From positions 1 to 35,184 of the forward strand of contig LSLI01000020.1 of the NCBI GenBank assembly GCA_001577345.1: 35,184 nt of DNA, written 5' to 3'. Under the pieces are notes generated by a model, which was not told where the DNA came from, did not search any database, and was given only the letters and a program-made list of their open reading frames with translations. Position 1 is the first letter of the stretch. Every line of letters starts with the position of its first letter. The translations under genes were made by a program, and so were the position numbers. The stretch comes from Candidatus Gallionella acididurans (lineage in GTDB: Bacteria > Pseudomonadota > Gammaproteobacteria > Burkholderiales > Gallionellaceae). Shown here in pieces: positions 16,707 through 24,727 of this stretch.

Positions 16707-17642
16707 GTGAAAATTATTCAGTTGTGGTTCTTGATGGCCCTCATTCTGGCATTAACCGCATGCGGTGCAGCCCCGTCCAAACCAGCGCCTTCGGACATCA
16801 ATCATCCATCCTCCGCAAACACCGGCGGGGTGACAGTTTCCGGGCTTGAGTCCGGATCGGCTGTTGCTTCTGCTCCTGTTGCAGCAGCGAAAAAAAATTA
16901 CGCGCGAGTTCAAGTTTTCTATTTGGCCGATAAAAATGGCAATGGAAACACCCCAGCCTCCAGATTTTACGGTTCAGAGCGCTCGGATATCAGCTATGGA
17001 AAATGTTTGGTTAGCATACCGAATGACCATCAACCGGGCGAATTAGAATCCGCTTCCATTTTCAAGCTGGAATTTCACGAAGATCCAAACAAGCAAATTG
17101 TAATACTTAACGTCACAAGGAAAAACGGGAAGGCATATTTCGCCGAGATTGCAAAAAAAGTCGGGCGCTCAAAGCACAAGAGTGCTCTGATATACATCAG
17201 CAGTTTTAGCCTATCCATTGAAGATGCCGCAAGGCGAATGGCTCAAATTGCTTACGATTTGAAATTTGATGGAGTTCCGGTTTTGTATGGGCGGCCTCCA
17301 CAGGTCAATAAAACGGGTAACATTGCCGATGAAGACACCATCGATTCGATCCAAAGCCGCATGGAAACATTCTTGAACGGCTTTGCTTCAAAAACGGCTG
17401 CTAAAAATATTTACCTTATTGCCCATGACGTGGACAGTCGGTCATTAATGAACACATTGGATTCATTAACAAGGAAAAATCCGAAATATAAAAACCGGTT
17501 TAAAATGATAATTCTTGCGGCACCGGATATCGATGCCGATATTTTCAAGGATCAAATAGCCCCCGCTCTTAAAATCGCAATTGCACAGCAACTCACCAGC
17601 AAAGTGCGCCGGAAAAAAATTCAAGGGGGTTTGGCAAAGTGA
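16707..17642 (+). CDS. Lipoprotein with degenerate DUF900-type alpha/beta-hydrolase domain
   Basis: A 311-residue protein beginning at a GTG (16707) placed seven bases after AAGGA. The signal KIIQLWFLMALILALTAC has a lipobox LTAC, with Cys19 as the lipidation site. After a Pro/Ser-rich linker the sequence follows the DUF900 family (PF05990) order: RVQVFYLADKN, ERSDISYGKCLVSIPNDHQPGELE, IEDAARRMAQIAYDLKFDGVPVL, KNIYLIAH and IILAAPDIDADIF. The catalytic parts are changed. The family oxyanion motif HGYN is replaced by SSFS (165-168), and the nucleophile elbow AHSMGN reads AHDVDS, with Asp241 in place of the serine. The sequence ends about 30 residues after APDIDADIF, where the family usually continues to the catalytic His. 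It therefore looks like a pseudo-enzyme or a decaying gene. Codon use is more A+T-rich than in its neighbours. Confidence 0.7.
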   Translation: MKIIQLWFLMALILALTACGAAPSKPAPSDINHPSSANTGGVTVSGLESGSAVASAPVAAAKKNYARVQVFYLADKNGNGNTPASRFYGSERSDISYGKCLVSIPNDHQPGELESASIFKLEFHEDPNKQIVILNVTRKNGKAYFAEIAKKVGRSKHKSALIYISSFSLSIEDAARRMAQIAYDLKFDGVPVLYGRPPQVNKTGNIADEDTIDSIQSRMETFLNGFASKTAAKNIYLIAHDVDSRSLMNTLDSLTRKNPKYKNRFKMIILAAPDIDADIFKDQIAPALKIAIAQQLTSKVRRKKIQGGLAK

Positions 17643-17799
17643 AGCTTTCCGGCCACTCCTGCTTTTCCCTTCTCATTCCCCGCCTTGGCTTCCAATACCA
17701 TTCGCAGAAGCGTGCCGGGAATTGTGGATTCCGTGGGGCCGGATCACTTGGAAGTGAAGCGGGAGTTAAAGAAAAATCGGGATAAAAGAAGTTGCCGGG

Positions 17800-18834
17800 C
17801 TATCCCCGGCGAAGTTTATTCAACAGCGCTCGCACCGGAGTCGGTATCGCCGCCTGCAACGCGTCCTCCACACTCAGCCACACAATTCCCTCTTGCGCGG
17901 CACGCAAAGGTTTACGCGCGAGTTGGATATTCAGCGGCGTGATATGCAACTTGAAGTGAGTAAAGGTATGGGTAAATATCTCCAGCCTTTCTCCATGATC
18001 CGCGTCCATTCCGTTTGTCACGAACCAGTCCTTGGCCTGTTCCTCATTATCAAACTGCGGCGGACACCACAACCCGCCCCAGATGCCGCTGCCGGGCCGC
18101 TTCTCCAGCAGGATATCCCTGCCGTGCATCAGCAACAGGAACGTGGCGTTTCGTTTCGGCACGGCTTTGCGCTGTCGCGGCGTGGGTAGCTCGCTGACAC
18201 GTCCACTTTGAAATGCCACGCAATCACTGGACACCGGGCACACGCCGCACTTCGGCCTACTGCGCGTGCACAGCGTCGCACCCAGATCCATCTGCGCCTG
18301 TATGTAGGCGGCAATATCATGTTGCGGCAACAGCGCTTCGGCCTGTTGCCAGAGCCGGGCTTCCACTGCCTTCTCGCCGGTCGATCCGCTGATTCCGCAA
18401 TAGCGCGCCAGCACGCGCTTGACGTTGCCGTCGAGTATCGCGCGGCGTTCGTGCCAGGCCAGCGCGCAGATTGCCGCGGCGGTGGAGCGGCCGATTCCGG
18501 GCAGCTCCAGTATCTGCCCGAATTCGCGCGGAAATTCGCCGTGATATTTTTCCATGATGATCTGCGCGGCACGATGCAGGTTGCGGCCGCGCGCGTAGTA
18601 GCCGAGGCCGCTCCAGTGCGCGAGTACCTGCTCTTCAGTCGCGGCGGCGAGTGCCGCGATGGTCGGAAACAATGCGGTGAAACGCCGGTAATACGGAATA
18701 ACGGTGGCGACCTGTGTCTGCTGCAGCATGATCTCGGACAACCACACATGGTAGGCATCCGCGCCCTGCCAGGGCAGGTCGTGGCGGCCGTGCGTGTGCT
18801 GCCAGACAATCAGGCGGGACGAGAAGCTGTGCAT
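17800..18834 (-). CDS. mutY: A/G-specific adenine glycosylase
   Basis: MutY removes adenine mispaired with 8-oxoguanine or guanine. The 344-residue protein has the helix-hairpin-helix glycosylase core: WLSEIMLQQTQVATVIPYY with the catalytic Glu, the HhH loop LPGIGRSTAAAICALAW, and the catalytic Asp in RAILDGNVKRVLARY. The [4Fe-4S] cluster motif is complete: C-x6-C-x2-C-x5-C in CTRSRPKCGVCPVSSDC. The C-terminal NUDIX-like 8-oxoG recognition domain begins around KRNATFLLLMHGRDILLEKRP. It is 46 bases downstream of the asmA-like gene on the same strand, a pair often seen in betaproteobacteria. Confidence 0.96.
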   Translation of the reverse strand: MHSFSSRLIVWQHTHGRHDLPWQGADAYHVWLSEIMLQQTQVATVIPYYRRFTALFPTIAALAAATEEQVLAHWSGLGYYARGRNLHRAAQIIMEKYHGEFPREFGQILELPGIGRSTAAAICALAWHERRAILDGNVKRVLARYCGISGSTGEKAVEARLWQQAEALLPQHDIAAYIQAQMDLGATLCTRSRPKCGVCPVSSDCVAFQSGRVSELPTPRQRKAVPKRNATFLLLMHGRDILLEKRPGSGIWGGLWCPPQFDNEEQAKDWFVTNGMDADHGERLEIFTHTFTHFKLHITPLNIQLARKPLRAAQEGIVWLSVEDALQAAIPTPVRALLNKLRRG

Positions 18835-18880
18835 TCAACGACATTACAGGAACGGGTGATTGCGTCTGCATGACCCCCAA

Positions 18881-21223
18881 TCAATTGAACAGCCCTTTCA
18901 GTTTATCCTTGAGCTGATCCTGTAGCTGGTTCTTTAACTGCTGCTTTCTGGATTCGATTTTTTCATCCACTTTCTGCTTGACCGCCTCCTTGAGCATGGC
19001 GCCATAATCCAGGGTGTATTTCAGATCGGCATACGGACCGCTGACATGCACCGGCACGGTGAGGCCGTTTTTCCCGTCGGCTGTCCTGGCTATGGCAGCC
19101 TTGGCAAAATAGTCGACACTGTCATTGCCGATATTGATGTCGCCCTGCCCGCTGACCCGGACCAACTCGGTTCTCAGGGAAAGGTCATCGTTATGCGCCA
19201 CGCCGTTGGTCACCTTGAATGTCGCCTTGAATTCCTTGAATGTGGACTTCTCGCCGGAATTAGCCGCCAGCGATTCGCTGGTCACACCACCGCCCCCGCT
19301 CAACATGGCCTGGGCGGCAAGCAGCTTCTTGTCGATGTCGATGCCCTTGACTGCACCATCCGCCAGGTTCAGCGAGAAGTGGCCGTTGAGCGCCTTCTTC
19401 ATCGCGCCGACGGTGTTGCCGCGCGCGGTGAGGTTCACCCCGATATTGCCCTTGCCTTCCAGCATATCGAGATTGGCGGCGTCCTTCGCCAGCGGGGCGA
19501 CATTAACGCCGTTCAAATTCTGGATGATCGCGAGACTGGGAGTAGCTTGCGCGTTCAAACTGAGACTGCCGCTGGTGCTGCCCTGATACAGCTGGGCCGA
19601 GATCGGATTGATATTCACCAGCCCGTTAAGCGCTTTCACGTCTACCCGCAGCTGTGTGAATTTCACGTTCATCACTTTCAGCATGCCGATGCGCAGGCTG
19701 CCGTCCAGATTGAGTTTGCGCAGCGCGGACAGATCCAGCGGTTGCTCGGGTTCTTTGGCTGCCGACACGGCGTTCGCGGGAGATTTCGGCGCAGCTGAAG
19801 TTGACTTCGGCAGGTATAAATCGGCATCGAACTGGTCGATATCAGCATCGAATTTTATCGCCGGCTCGGCAAAACCCTGCACACCTAATTTTGCCTTGAT
19901 CTGACTTTGCAACAGGCCCCCGGCGAGATTCACCTGCACGCTCTGCTTCAATGCATCGACATGAACGCTGCCCTTCATCTCGCTGCTCACCGATTTGTTC
20001 GGCAACTTGTCGCCGGTGGCGTTCACCGTCACGCTGAGATTGCCCAAATCGAATTGCCGGGTTTTGATATTGCCGGTCAGCGGCGAACTGAGTTTGACAT
20101 TGAAAGCCTGGTCGGGCTGTTTCAGGTCCAGATCCAGGCTGAGCGCGCTGACCCTGAACGATTGCGCGTTGCCTTCCACACCGGGCAGCGACAGGCTTGC
20201 GGCGACATTACCAAAAGCGCCATCCAGTTTGGCATTCAGCGTCATCTTGTCGCCGGAGTATTTGTCCTTGGCAAGGCTCAATGACGGGGCATCCAGCCTG
20301 GCTTCAAACTTGTAGCCCTGGCCGCTTTGCTTAGCCTTCGCTTCGCTCACGTTAACCGACGCTGAAACTTCGTTTTCCCTGGCCTTGATGCCGCTAGCAT
20401 TCAGCACGAATTTTTTCGCGGCGAATTCCTGGGTAGCCATTTCGGCACTCACATCCCCGCTGGCTGTGACTTTCAAGCTGCCGATATCCAGGGCCGTACC
20501 GCTGGCCTGCAGCTCCAGATCCTGCAGCTGATATTTCTGCTTGTCCAGATCGAACGTCAACGTGGCCTTCAGTTGAGTATTGATATCCAGCCTGGGCTGG
20601 TTAGCCTGTATGCCGGCCGAAAATTCGATTTTGCCCGGCACACCGCTGGCGATGCGTCCGCTCTTGAAATTCAAATCCTTGATCGCGTATTGTGCGCCGC
20701 TGCCTTCATCGCTATAGCTGAGATTGGCTTTTTCCAGGGACACTGATGCGATGTCGAATTTGACCGGCGCTTCGGCTGTCTTCTGCTGCTGTTGTTCATG
20801 CTGTTGCTCCTGCTTCTGGCCGACAGGCCCCAGCAAGTCGTCGAAGTTGCTTGTACCATCCTTGTGCATGACCAGATTGGCTTGCAAACCGCTCACCGCC
20901 ACCTCATCCACCACCACCTGCTTGCGCAGCAACGGCATGATCGCAAGCGACACGCGCGCAGAATCGATGGCCGCAAATTCCTTGTCGCTTTTAAACTCGG
21001 ACAATGACACCTTGCTCAGGCTCGCGCCAATACTCGGGAAGAACGTGAGTTTGATGTCCCCATCCAGGCGTAAATTGCGCTGCTTGCTGTCCTTCACTAC
21101 CTTGATGATCTGGGCCTTGTAATCGTTGGGATTGAAGGTCGCCGCCACGTAAGCGATACCGGCCGCGGCAAGCACCACCACCACGCCTATGCCCAGCAAA
21201 CCATATTTAAGGATTTTGTTCAT
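18881..21223 (-). CDS. AsmA family protein
   Basis: A 780-residue inner-membrane-anchored periplasmic protein of the AsmA / bridge-like lipid transport class. It has an N-terminal helix (about 7-28, LLGIGVVVVLAAAGIAYVAA), then the AsmA N-terminal domain (FNPNDYKAQIIKVVKDSKQRNLRLDGDIKLTFFPSIGASL in overlapping parts, DSARVSLAIMPLLRKQVVVDEVAVSGLQANL). A long beta-rich middle follows, then the AsmA-like C-terminal domain with GSTSGSLSLNAQATPSL, GKGNIGVNLTARGNTV and SGQGDINIGNDSVDYFAKA. A short coiled-coil tail rich in Lys/Gln/Leu ends the protein. Family members are implicated in outer-membrane lipid homeostasis. It lies between hemN and mutY on the same strand. A Gln-rich stretch near residue 140 is notable. 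Confidence 0.9.
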   Translation of the reverse strand: MNKILKYGLLGIGVVVVLAAAGIAYVAATFNPNDYKAQIIKVVKDSKQRNLRLDGDIKLTFFPSIGASLSKVSLSEFKSDKEFAAIDSARVSLAIMPLLRKQVVVDEVAVSGLQANLVMHKDGTSNFDDLLGPVGQKQEQQHEQQQQKTAEAPVKFDIASVSLEKANLSYSDEGSGAQYAIKDLNFKSGRIASGVPGKIEFSAGIQANQPRLDINTQLKATLTFDLDKQKYQLQDLELQASGTALDIGSLKVTASGDVSAEMATQEFAAKKFVLNASGIKARENEVSASVNVSEAKAKQSGQGYKFEARLDAPSLSLAKDKYSGDKMTLNAKLDGAFGNVAASLSLPGVEGNAQSFRVSALSLDLDLKQPDQAFNVKLSSPLTGNIKTRQFDLGNLSVTVNATGDKLPNKSVSSEMKGSVHVDALKQSVQVNLAGGLLQSQIKAKLGVQGFAEPAIKFDADIDQFDADLYLPKSTSAAPKSPANAVSAAKEPEQPLDLSALRKLNLDGSLRIGMLKVMNVKFTQLRVDVKALNGLVNINPISAQLYQGSTSGSLSLNAQATPSLAIIQNLNGVNVAPLAKDAANLDMLEGKGNIGVNLTARGNTVGAMKKALNGHFSLNLADGAVKGIDIDKKLLAAQAMLSGGGGVTSESLAANSGEKSTFKEFKATFKVTNGVAHNDDLSLRTELVRVSGQGDINIGNDSVDYFAKAAIARTADGKNGLTVPVHVSGPYADLKYTLDYGAMLKEAVKQKVDEKIESRKQQLKNQLQDQLKDKLKGLFN

Positions 21224-21309
21224 GAATACCCCGTCAGTCAGTGGAAAATTACAGAGGGGCGAGGGTTCGCAAAATATCTGACTGTGCCCTGCCCATAAAT
21301 CCAGTCTAG

Positions 21310-22704
21310 CTAGATCACTTTGGAATAGAGCGCGTGCTCCTGCCGGGTACGCAAGTACTTGTCAAACACCATGCATATGTTGCGAATCAGCATACGTCCT
21401 TTGGGTGTCACTTTGATCTGCGACGAGGAAATCTCCAGCAGCCCTTCGCGTTCATATTCGCGCAGCTCCTCCAACTCGGCGGAGAAGTAATCATCGAACT
21501 TTATCCGGAAAGTGCTATTGAAGGATTCCTTGGCGAGCTCGAAGTGGCACATCAAGGCCTGAATGATAGAGCGACGCACCAGGTCATCTGCATCCAGCTC
21601 CATACCGCGCATGATGGGCAACACATCCTTGTCCAGTGCAGCGTAGTAGTCTTCCAGTTCACGATAATTCTGGCTGTAGGTCGGGCCGATTTTGCCGATG
21701 GCACTGAGCCCCAGCGCGACCAGATCGCAATCGGAATGGGTGGAATAGCCCTGGAAATTGCGGTGCAGCCTGCCCTGCCGCTGTGCCACTGCAAGCTCAT
21801 CCTCAGGTTTGGCAAAATGATCCATGCCGATATACACATAGCCCGCATGGGTCAGCTTGTTCACCGCCATGTCCAGAATATCCAGCTTTATTTGCGGGGC
21901 AGGCAAGTCCTCTTCATGGATGCGCCGCTGCGGCTTGAAAATGGTGGGCATATGCGCATAGTTATAGATGGACAAGCGGTCCGGATTGGCTGCAATAACC
22001 TTGTCCAGTGTCACACCAAAACCTTGCAGGGTTTGCCTGGGCAAGCCGTAGATCAAATCGATACTCACCGACTTGAAACCATGGGCACGCGCCGCATCGA
22101 TCACCCGCCGGGTTTCTTCTTCGCTCTGGATGCGGTTCACTGCACGCTGCACCTGGTCATCGAAATCCTGAACCCCGATGCTGATGCGATTGAACCCAAC
22201 CTCGCCGAGCAACGCGATAGTTTCATCGCTGACTTTGCGCGGATCGATTTCGATGGAATATTCGCCGCCTTCAACCAGCCTGAAGTGTTGGCGAATCGCG
22301 GTCATCACCTGGCGGATTTCATCATCGCCGAGGAATGTCGGCGTGCCCCCGCCAAAATGTAATTGCTCGACGACCTGATCAGGCCCGAGCAACAAGGCTT
22401 GCATGACCATCTCTTTTATCAGGTAGCGCACGTATTCGGCGGACTTGCTGCGATCCTTGGTTATCACTTTGTTGCAGGCGCAGTAAAAACACAACGTGTT
22501 ACAGAATGGAATATGGATGTACAGCGAGAGCGGGCGGGCGATGCCGCCAATTTCGCGTTTCGCCACCCACAGGCTATATCTGCCCGCATTGAAAGCTTCA
22601 GCGAAGCGATCCGCGGTGGGGTAAGAGGTATAGCGCGGACCGTTTTTATCCAGCCGACGTATCAGCTCCAAGTCAACTACAAGCTGGTTGACCGATTTAT
22701 CCAT
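21310..22704 (-). CDS. hemN: Oxygen-independent coproporphyrinogen III oxidase
   Basis: HemN is a radical SAM enzyme that decarboxylates coproporphyrinogen III to protoporphyrinogen IX without oxygen in haem synthesis. The 464-residue protein has RYTSYPTADRFAEAF at the N-terminus and the cluster motif CNTLCFYCACNK (C-x3-C-x2-C plus the extra Cys typical of true HemN). It continues with HFGGGTPTFL, EIDPRKVSDETI, ISIGVQDFDDQVQRAVNR and DLIYGLPRQTL, and ends with the C-terminal HemN domain. AAGGAGGG just before the ATG at 22704 decides the start over a longer frame from 22848. It is upstream of the asmA-like gene on the same strand, with 86 bases between. I found no convincing FNR box in the 5' region. 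Confidence 0.95.
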   Translation of the reverse strand: MDKSVNQLVVDLELIRRLDKNGPRYTSYPTADRFAEAFNAGRYSLWVAKREIGGIARPLSLYIHIPFCNTLCFYCACNKVITKDRSKSAEYVRYLIKEMVMQALLLGPDQVVEQLHFGGGTPTFLGDDEIRQVMTAIRQHFRLVEGGEYSIEIDPRKVSDETIALLGEVGFNRISIGVQDFDDQVQRAVNRIQSEEETRRVIDAARAHGFKSVSIDLIYGLPRQTLQGFGVTLDKVIAANPDRLSIYNYAHMPTIFKPQRRIHEEDLPAPQIKLDILDMAVNKLTHAGYVYIGMDHFAKPEDELAVAQRQGRLHRNFQGYSTHSDCDLVALGLSAIGKIGPTYSQNYRELEDYYAALDKDVLPIMRGMELDADDLVRRSIIQALMCHFELAKESFNSTFRIKFDDYFSAELEELREYEREGLLEISSSQIKVTPKGRMLIRNICMVFDKYLRTRQEHALYSKVI

Positions 22705-23411
22705 AAACCCTCCTTGATTACCGGGCATTATGCCAGTTGGCCACCTGAAACGCACCTTCTCGCCTGGCAAAACTTGCATCCCAACGGCAACAAGCTGTTT
22801 TTTTATACGCCACTGCGGGCAGCTCGAAGGTTTGCATCGCCACTCCACTCACTCTCCCCTAGTCTCCGGCAATCTTTTGGCCGTTTCCAGCTGGTTAATC
22901 AATTTCCCAAACAGAACCAACCTGATGCGTGCTTCGCTTCCTTAGTTGGCTCGCAAATTTTGGCATTGAATATGTACCCCACTTATTGGCAAGAGTGATT
23001 TTTATCGCTAGCGTGCACTAACACTGTGCCGGCACCATAGCCCACGTTATGCACACATCAAATTTTAAACGGGGTAGCTTGCTCAGGGATATCGTTGATT
23101 ACCTCGATATTGCCGAATAAATATCAGGCCGCGTGTATACTCGTTGCATGAAGAGAGATTGCTGACCACCCGACAGCGGCTTCCCGATCTCCCCAACAAC
23201 ATGGCTCGCGGCCAGCATTCATTTATGCGGCTCCCAAACGTTTTAATCGGATATACGACCACCAATTAAATGTGATTTGGTTGATCCATGTCAGTGCATT
23301 GATGCACGTTTGCAGTTATGTTACTCCGAGTTGTGCTGTGGGCTGAAAAAGCATCTTTTTTGGCGTATTTGCCACATTGACTGGGGACAGAACAATCAGT
23401 CCAGAGGGATC
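22705..23411. other. Long intergenic region at the composition shift
   Basis: About 700 bases between hemN (leftward) and the first small frame of the respiratory locus (rightward). A+T content rises across it. I found no supported gene: the longer open frames lack ribosome sites or protein-like composition. TATACT near 23135 could be a -10 for a rightward promoter, but no good -35 is placed correctly. Confidence 0.5.
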
Positions 23412-23498
23412 ATGGTTGGAGCCAATTTCGGATACGGCAGCATGAAACCAGGAAAGTTGCAGCCCGACAATATTGATCGCATGGCTTTAAGGCTGTAA
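23412..23498 (+). CDS. Possible 28-residue micro-ORF (low confidence)
   Basis: ATG at 23412 preceded by AGAGG with about five bases spacing; it reads MVGANFGYGSMKPGKLQPD and continues to a TAA at 23496-23498. It has no membrane helix and no recognised family. It could be a leader peptide for the downstream genes or chance. It is followed at once by an AAGGAG and the hairpin at 23508. Confidence 0.25.
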   Translation: MVGANFGYGSMKPGKLQPDNIDRMALRL

Positions 23499-23507
23499 AA
23501 AGGAGTT

Positions 23508-23532
23508 ATTCGTCTCGCGGCAGGAGACGAAT
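23508..23532 (+). other. Perfect 9-bp hairpin upstream of the small membrane-protein gene
   Basis: ATTCGTCTC (23508-23516) and GAGACGAAT (23524-23532) form a perfect stem with a seven-base loop GCGGCAG. No T-run follows, so it is not an ordinary terminator. The right arm includes an AGGAG that could serve a 23-residue frame starting at 23531. It may be a cis-acting RNA structure controlling the genes to its right. Confidence 0.5.
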
Positions 23533-23546
23533 GACACGTTGTTTTC

Positions 23547-23562
23547 TTGATGTTATTATCAA
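23547..23562. promoter_or_regulatory. 16-bp palindrome resembling a CRP/FNR-superfamily site (spacing off by two)
   Basis: TTGATGTTATTATCAA has the exact half-sites TTGAT and ATCAA of FNR/NnrR-type operators but six bases between them instead of the usual four. It lies 55 bases before the 34-residue membrane-protein gene and 242 before the cytochrome c4-like gene. It is a plausible operator by symmetry, but its identity is uncertain. Confidence 0.3.
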
Positions 23563-23616
23563 TTATGCCCTTAACATAGGGATTATTAATTATCTTCATT
23601 GACCGAGGAGCTGCAA

Positions 23617-23721
23617 ATGCTTGAACCTGATACAACAACCGCCGAAGTTCTTTTGATGTATATCGGTATTTTTGGATTTCTTTTTGGCTTGGCTTTTATT
23701 TTGATGAAGAAAAATTCCTGA
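23617..23721 (+). CDS. Small single-helix membrane protein (34 residues)
   Basis: An unreported-size frame with a strong GAGGAG (23605-23610) six bases before its ATG. The product is MLEPDTTTAEVLLMYIGIFG followed by FLFGLAFILMKKNS: a short polar N-terminus, one membrane helix of about 20 residues and a positively charged end, giving an N-out/C-in topology by the positive-inside rule. Such proteins are common as accessory subunits of terminal oxidases (CcoQ, CcoM, CydX type), and it precedes the cytochrome c4-like gene by 82 bases. No sequence family was recognised. The translation signals and composition make it likely to be real. Confidence 0.6.
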   Translation: MLEPDTTTAEVLLMYIGIFGFLFGLAFILMKKNS

Positions 23722-23803
23722 TTTTTTTGTCTGGCAAGGAAACGGGATAGCGTTGACCTGCACTAAATGCGGGTAGTTAAAATTTTAGAATGGGGAGGGG
23801 TAT

Positions 23804-24571
23804 ATGCGTAAATTATCCAATTGGGTGATTGTATGTTGGGGGACGGTCGCAATGCTGGCGTTTTCAGGCGCAAGCTTTGCTGAAGAAAGTGCTGTATCGG
23901 CAAATGTCACCAATGGAAAAAATATTTACGAGAATGGCAAGCCGGATGCTGGTGTCCCGGCCTGTGCAACATGTCACGGCGACAAAGCCATGGGCATGGA
24001 TGCAATGGGGACCCCCAGGCTTGCCAATATTGGATATGTGTACATCGTCAAGCAATTGACCAATTTTGCAGAAGATAAGCGCAAAGATCTGACCATGGAT
24101 CAGATGAATGGCATAGCAAAAGGACTGACCGTTCAAGACAGGCGCGATCTGGCTGCCTATGAAAACAGCTTCCCCAGGGATAGCGAGCTTTCCGACCTCA
24201 ACGCGCTCAAGGCGGACGGCACGGTCGTAGGTGAAGCCTACAAAGGTCAGATTCTCGTTAAATACGGCAGAGAAGGGAAGGCTGGCGCATGCCAATCTTG
24301 CCACGGCTCTAATGGACGCGGCGCGGATCCTGTTTATCCCAAGATCGGCCAGCAAAAGTATGTGTACCTGGTCAACCAATTGACGCATTGGCGTGATGGT
24401 TCCCGCGCTAATGATCCTATGGGTCAAATGCAAGCGATTGCACGAACATTGTCTGATGATGACATCCATAATGCTGCTGCCTACTTGTCGCAGGCACCAG
24501 CCAGGACCGAAGGAGACACATATGAGATCGATAACAAGACAGTTCTGAAAAACGTAACTATCGTCAAATAA
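23804..24571 (+). CDS. Diheme cytochrome c4-like protein
   Basis: A 255-residue periplasmic diheme cytochrome c. The signal peptide (about 1-26, ending SGASFAEES) is followed by two similar class I c domains with haem motifs CATCH (54-58) and CQSCH (163-167). The tandem layout, the C[AQ][TS]CHG(D/S) context, the paired IGYVYIVKQLTNF / QKYVYLVNQLTHW segments and the methionines near MDQMNGIAKGL and MGQMQAIARTL (axial ligands) are typical of cytochrome c4. Such proteins hand electrons to cbb3-type or other oxidases. GGGGAGGGG just upstream supports the ATG at 23804. It is the first large gene of the respiratory locus and is followed by two hairpins, the second a terminator. Confidence 0.9.
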   Translation: MRKLSNWVIVCWGTVAMLAFSGASFAEESAVSANVTNGKNIYENGKPDAGVPACATCHGDKAMGMDAMGTPRLANIGYVYIVKQLTNFAEDKRKDLTMDQMNGIAKGLTVQDRRDLAAYENSFPRDSELSDLNALKADGTVVGEAYKGQILVKYGREGKAGACQSCHGSNGRGADPVYPKIGQQKYVYLVNQLTHWRDGSRANDPMGQMQAIARTLSDDDIHNAAAYLSQAPARTEGDTYEIDNKTVLKNVTIVK

Positions 24572-24594
24572 GGTTTTCTTGTTCTTTTGATATT

Positions 24595-24620
24595 CCCGCA
24601 TCGTCAATAATCGGTGCGGG
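24595..24620. other. Stem-loop after the cytochrome c4-like gene
   Basis: CCCGCATCG (24595-24603) pairs with CGGTGCGGG (24612-24620) with one G-T wobble and an eight-base loop. No T-run follows, so alone it would stabilise the 3' end or pause polymerase; the next hairpin is the likely terminator. Confidence 0.55.
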
Positions 24621-24630
24621 CAGTTTAATG

Positions 24631-24659
24631 AAGACTGGTCGACTCAGGCCAGTCTTTTT
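24631..24659 (+). terminator. Intrinsic terminator after the cytochrome c4-like gene
   Basis: AAGACTGG (24631-24638) and CCAGTCTT (24649-24656) form a perfect eight-base stem with a ten-base loop, running into TTTTT. It separates the cytochrome c4-like unit from the cytochrome/subunit-I-like genes starting at 24728. Confidence 0.8.
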
Positions 24660-24727
24660 GCTTTGAGCGTCGTTGATGAAATACACTACGCTACTCGGAC
24701 TTTATATTGATTCAGGAATGGTGATAA

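Noticed and set aside
17685-17942. 85-codon frame between the DUF900-like gene and mutY
   Set aside because: It overlaps the mutY 3' end, lacks a ribosome site and has no protein-like pattern.
23275-23300. TTGATCCATGTCAG as an FNR box
   Set aside because: Only the first half-site matches; the second half matches at three of five positions, too weak to claim.
23277-23498. 73-codon frame before the respiratory locus
   Set aside because: The 5' part has no ribosome site and an odd Cys-rich composition. Only the last 28 codons, from an ATG with AGAGG, were kept, at low confidence.
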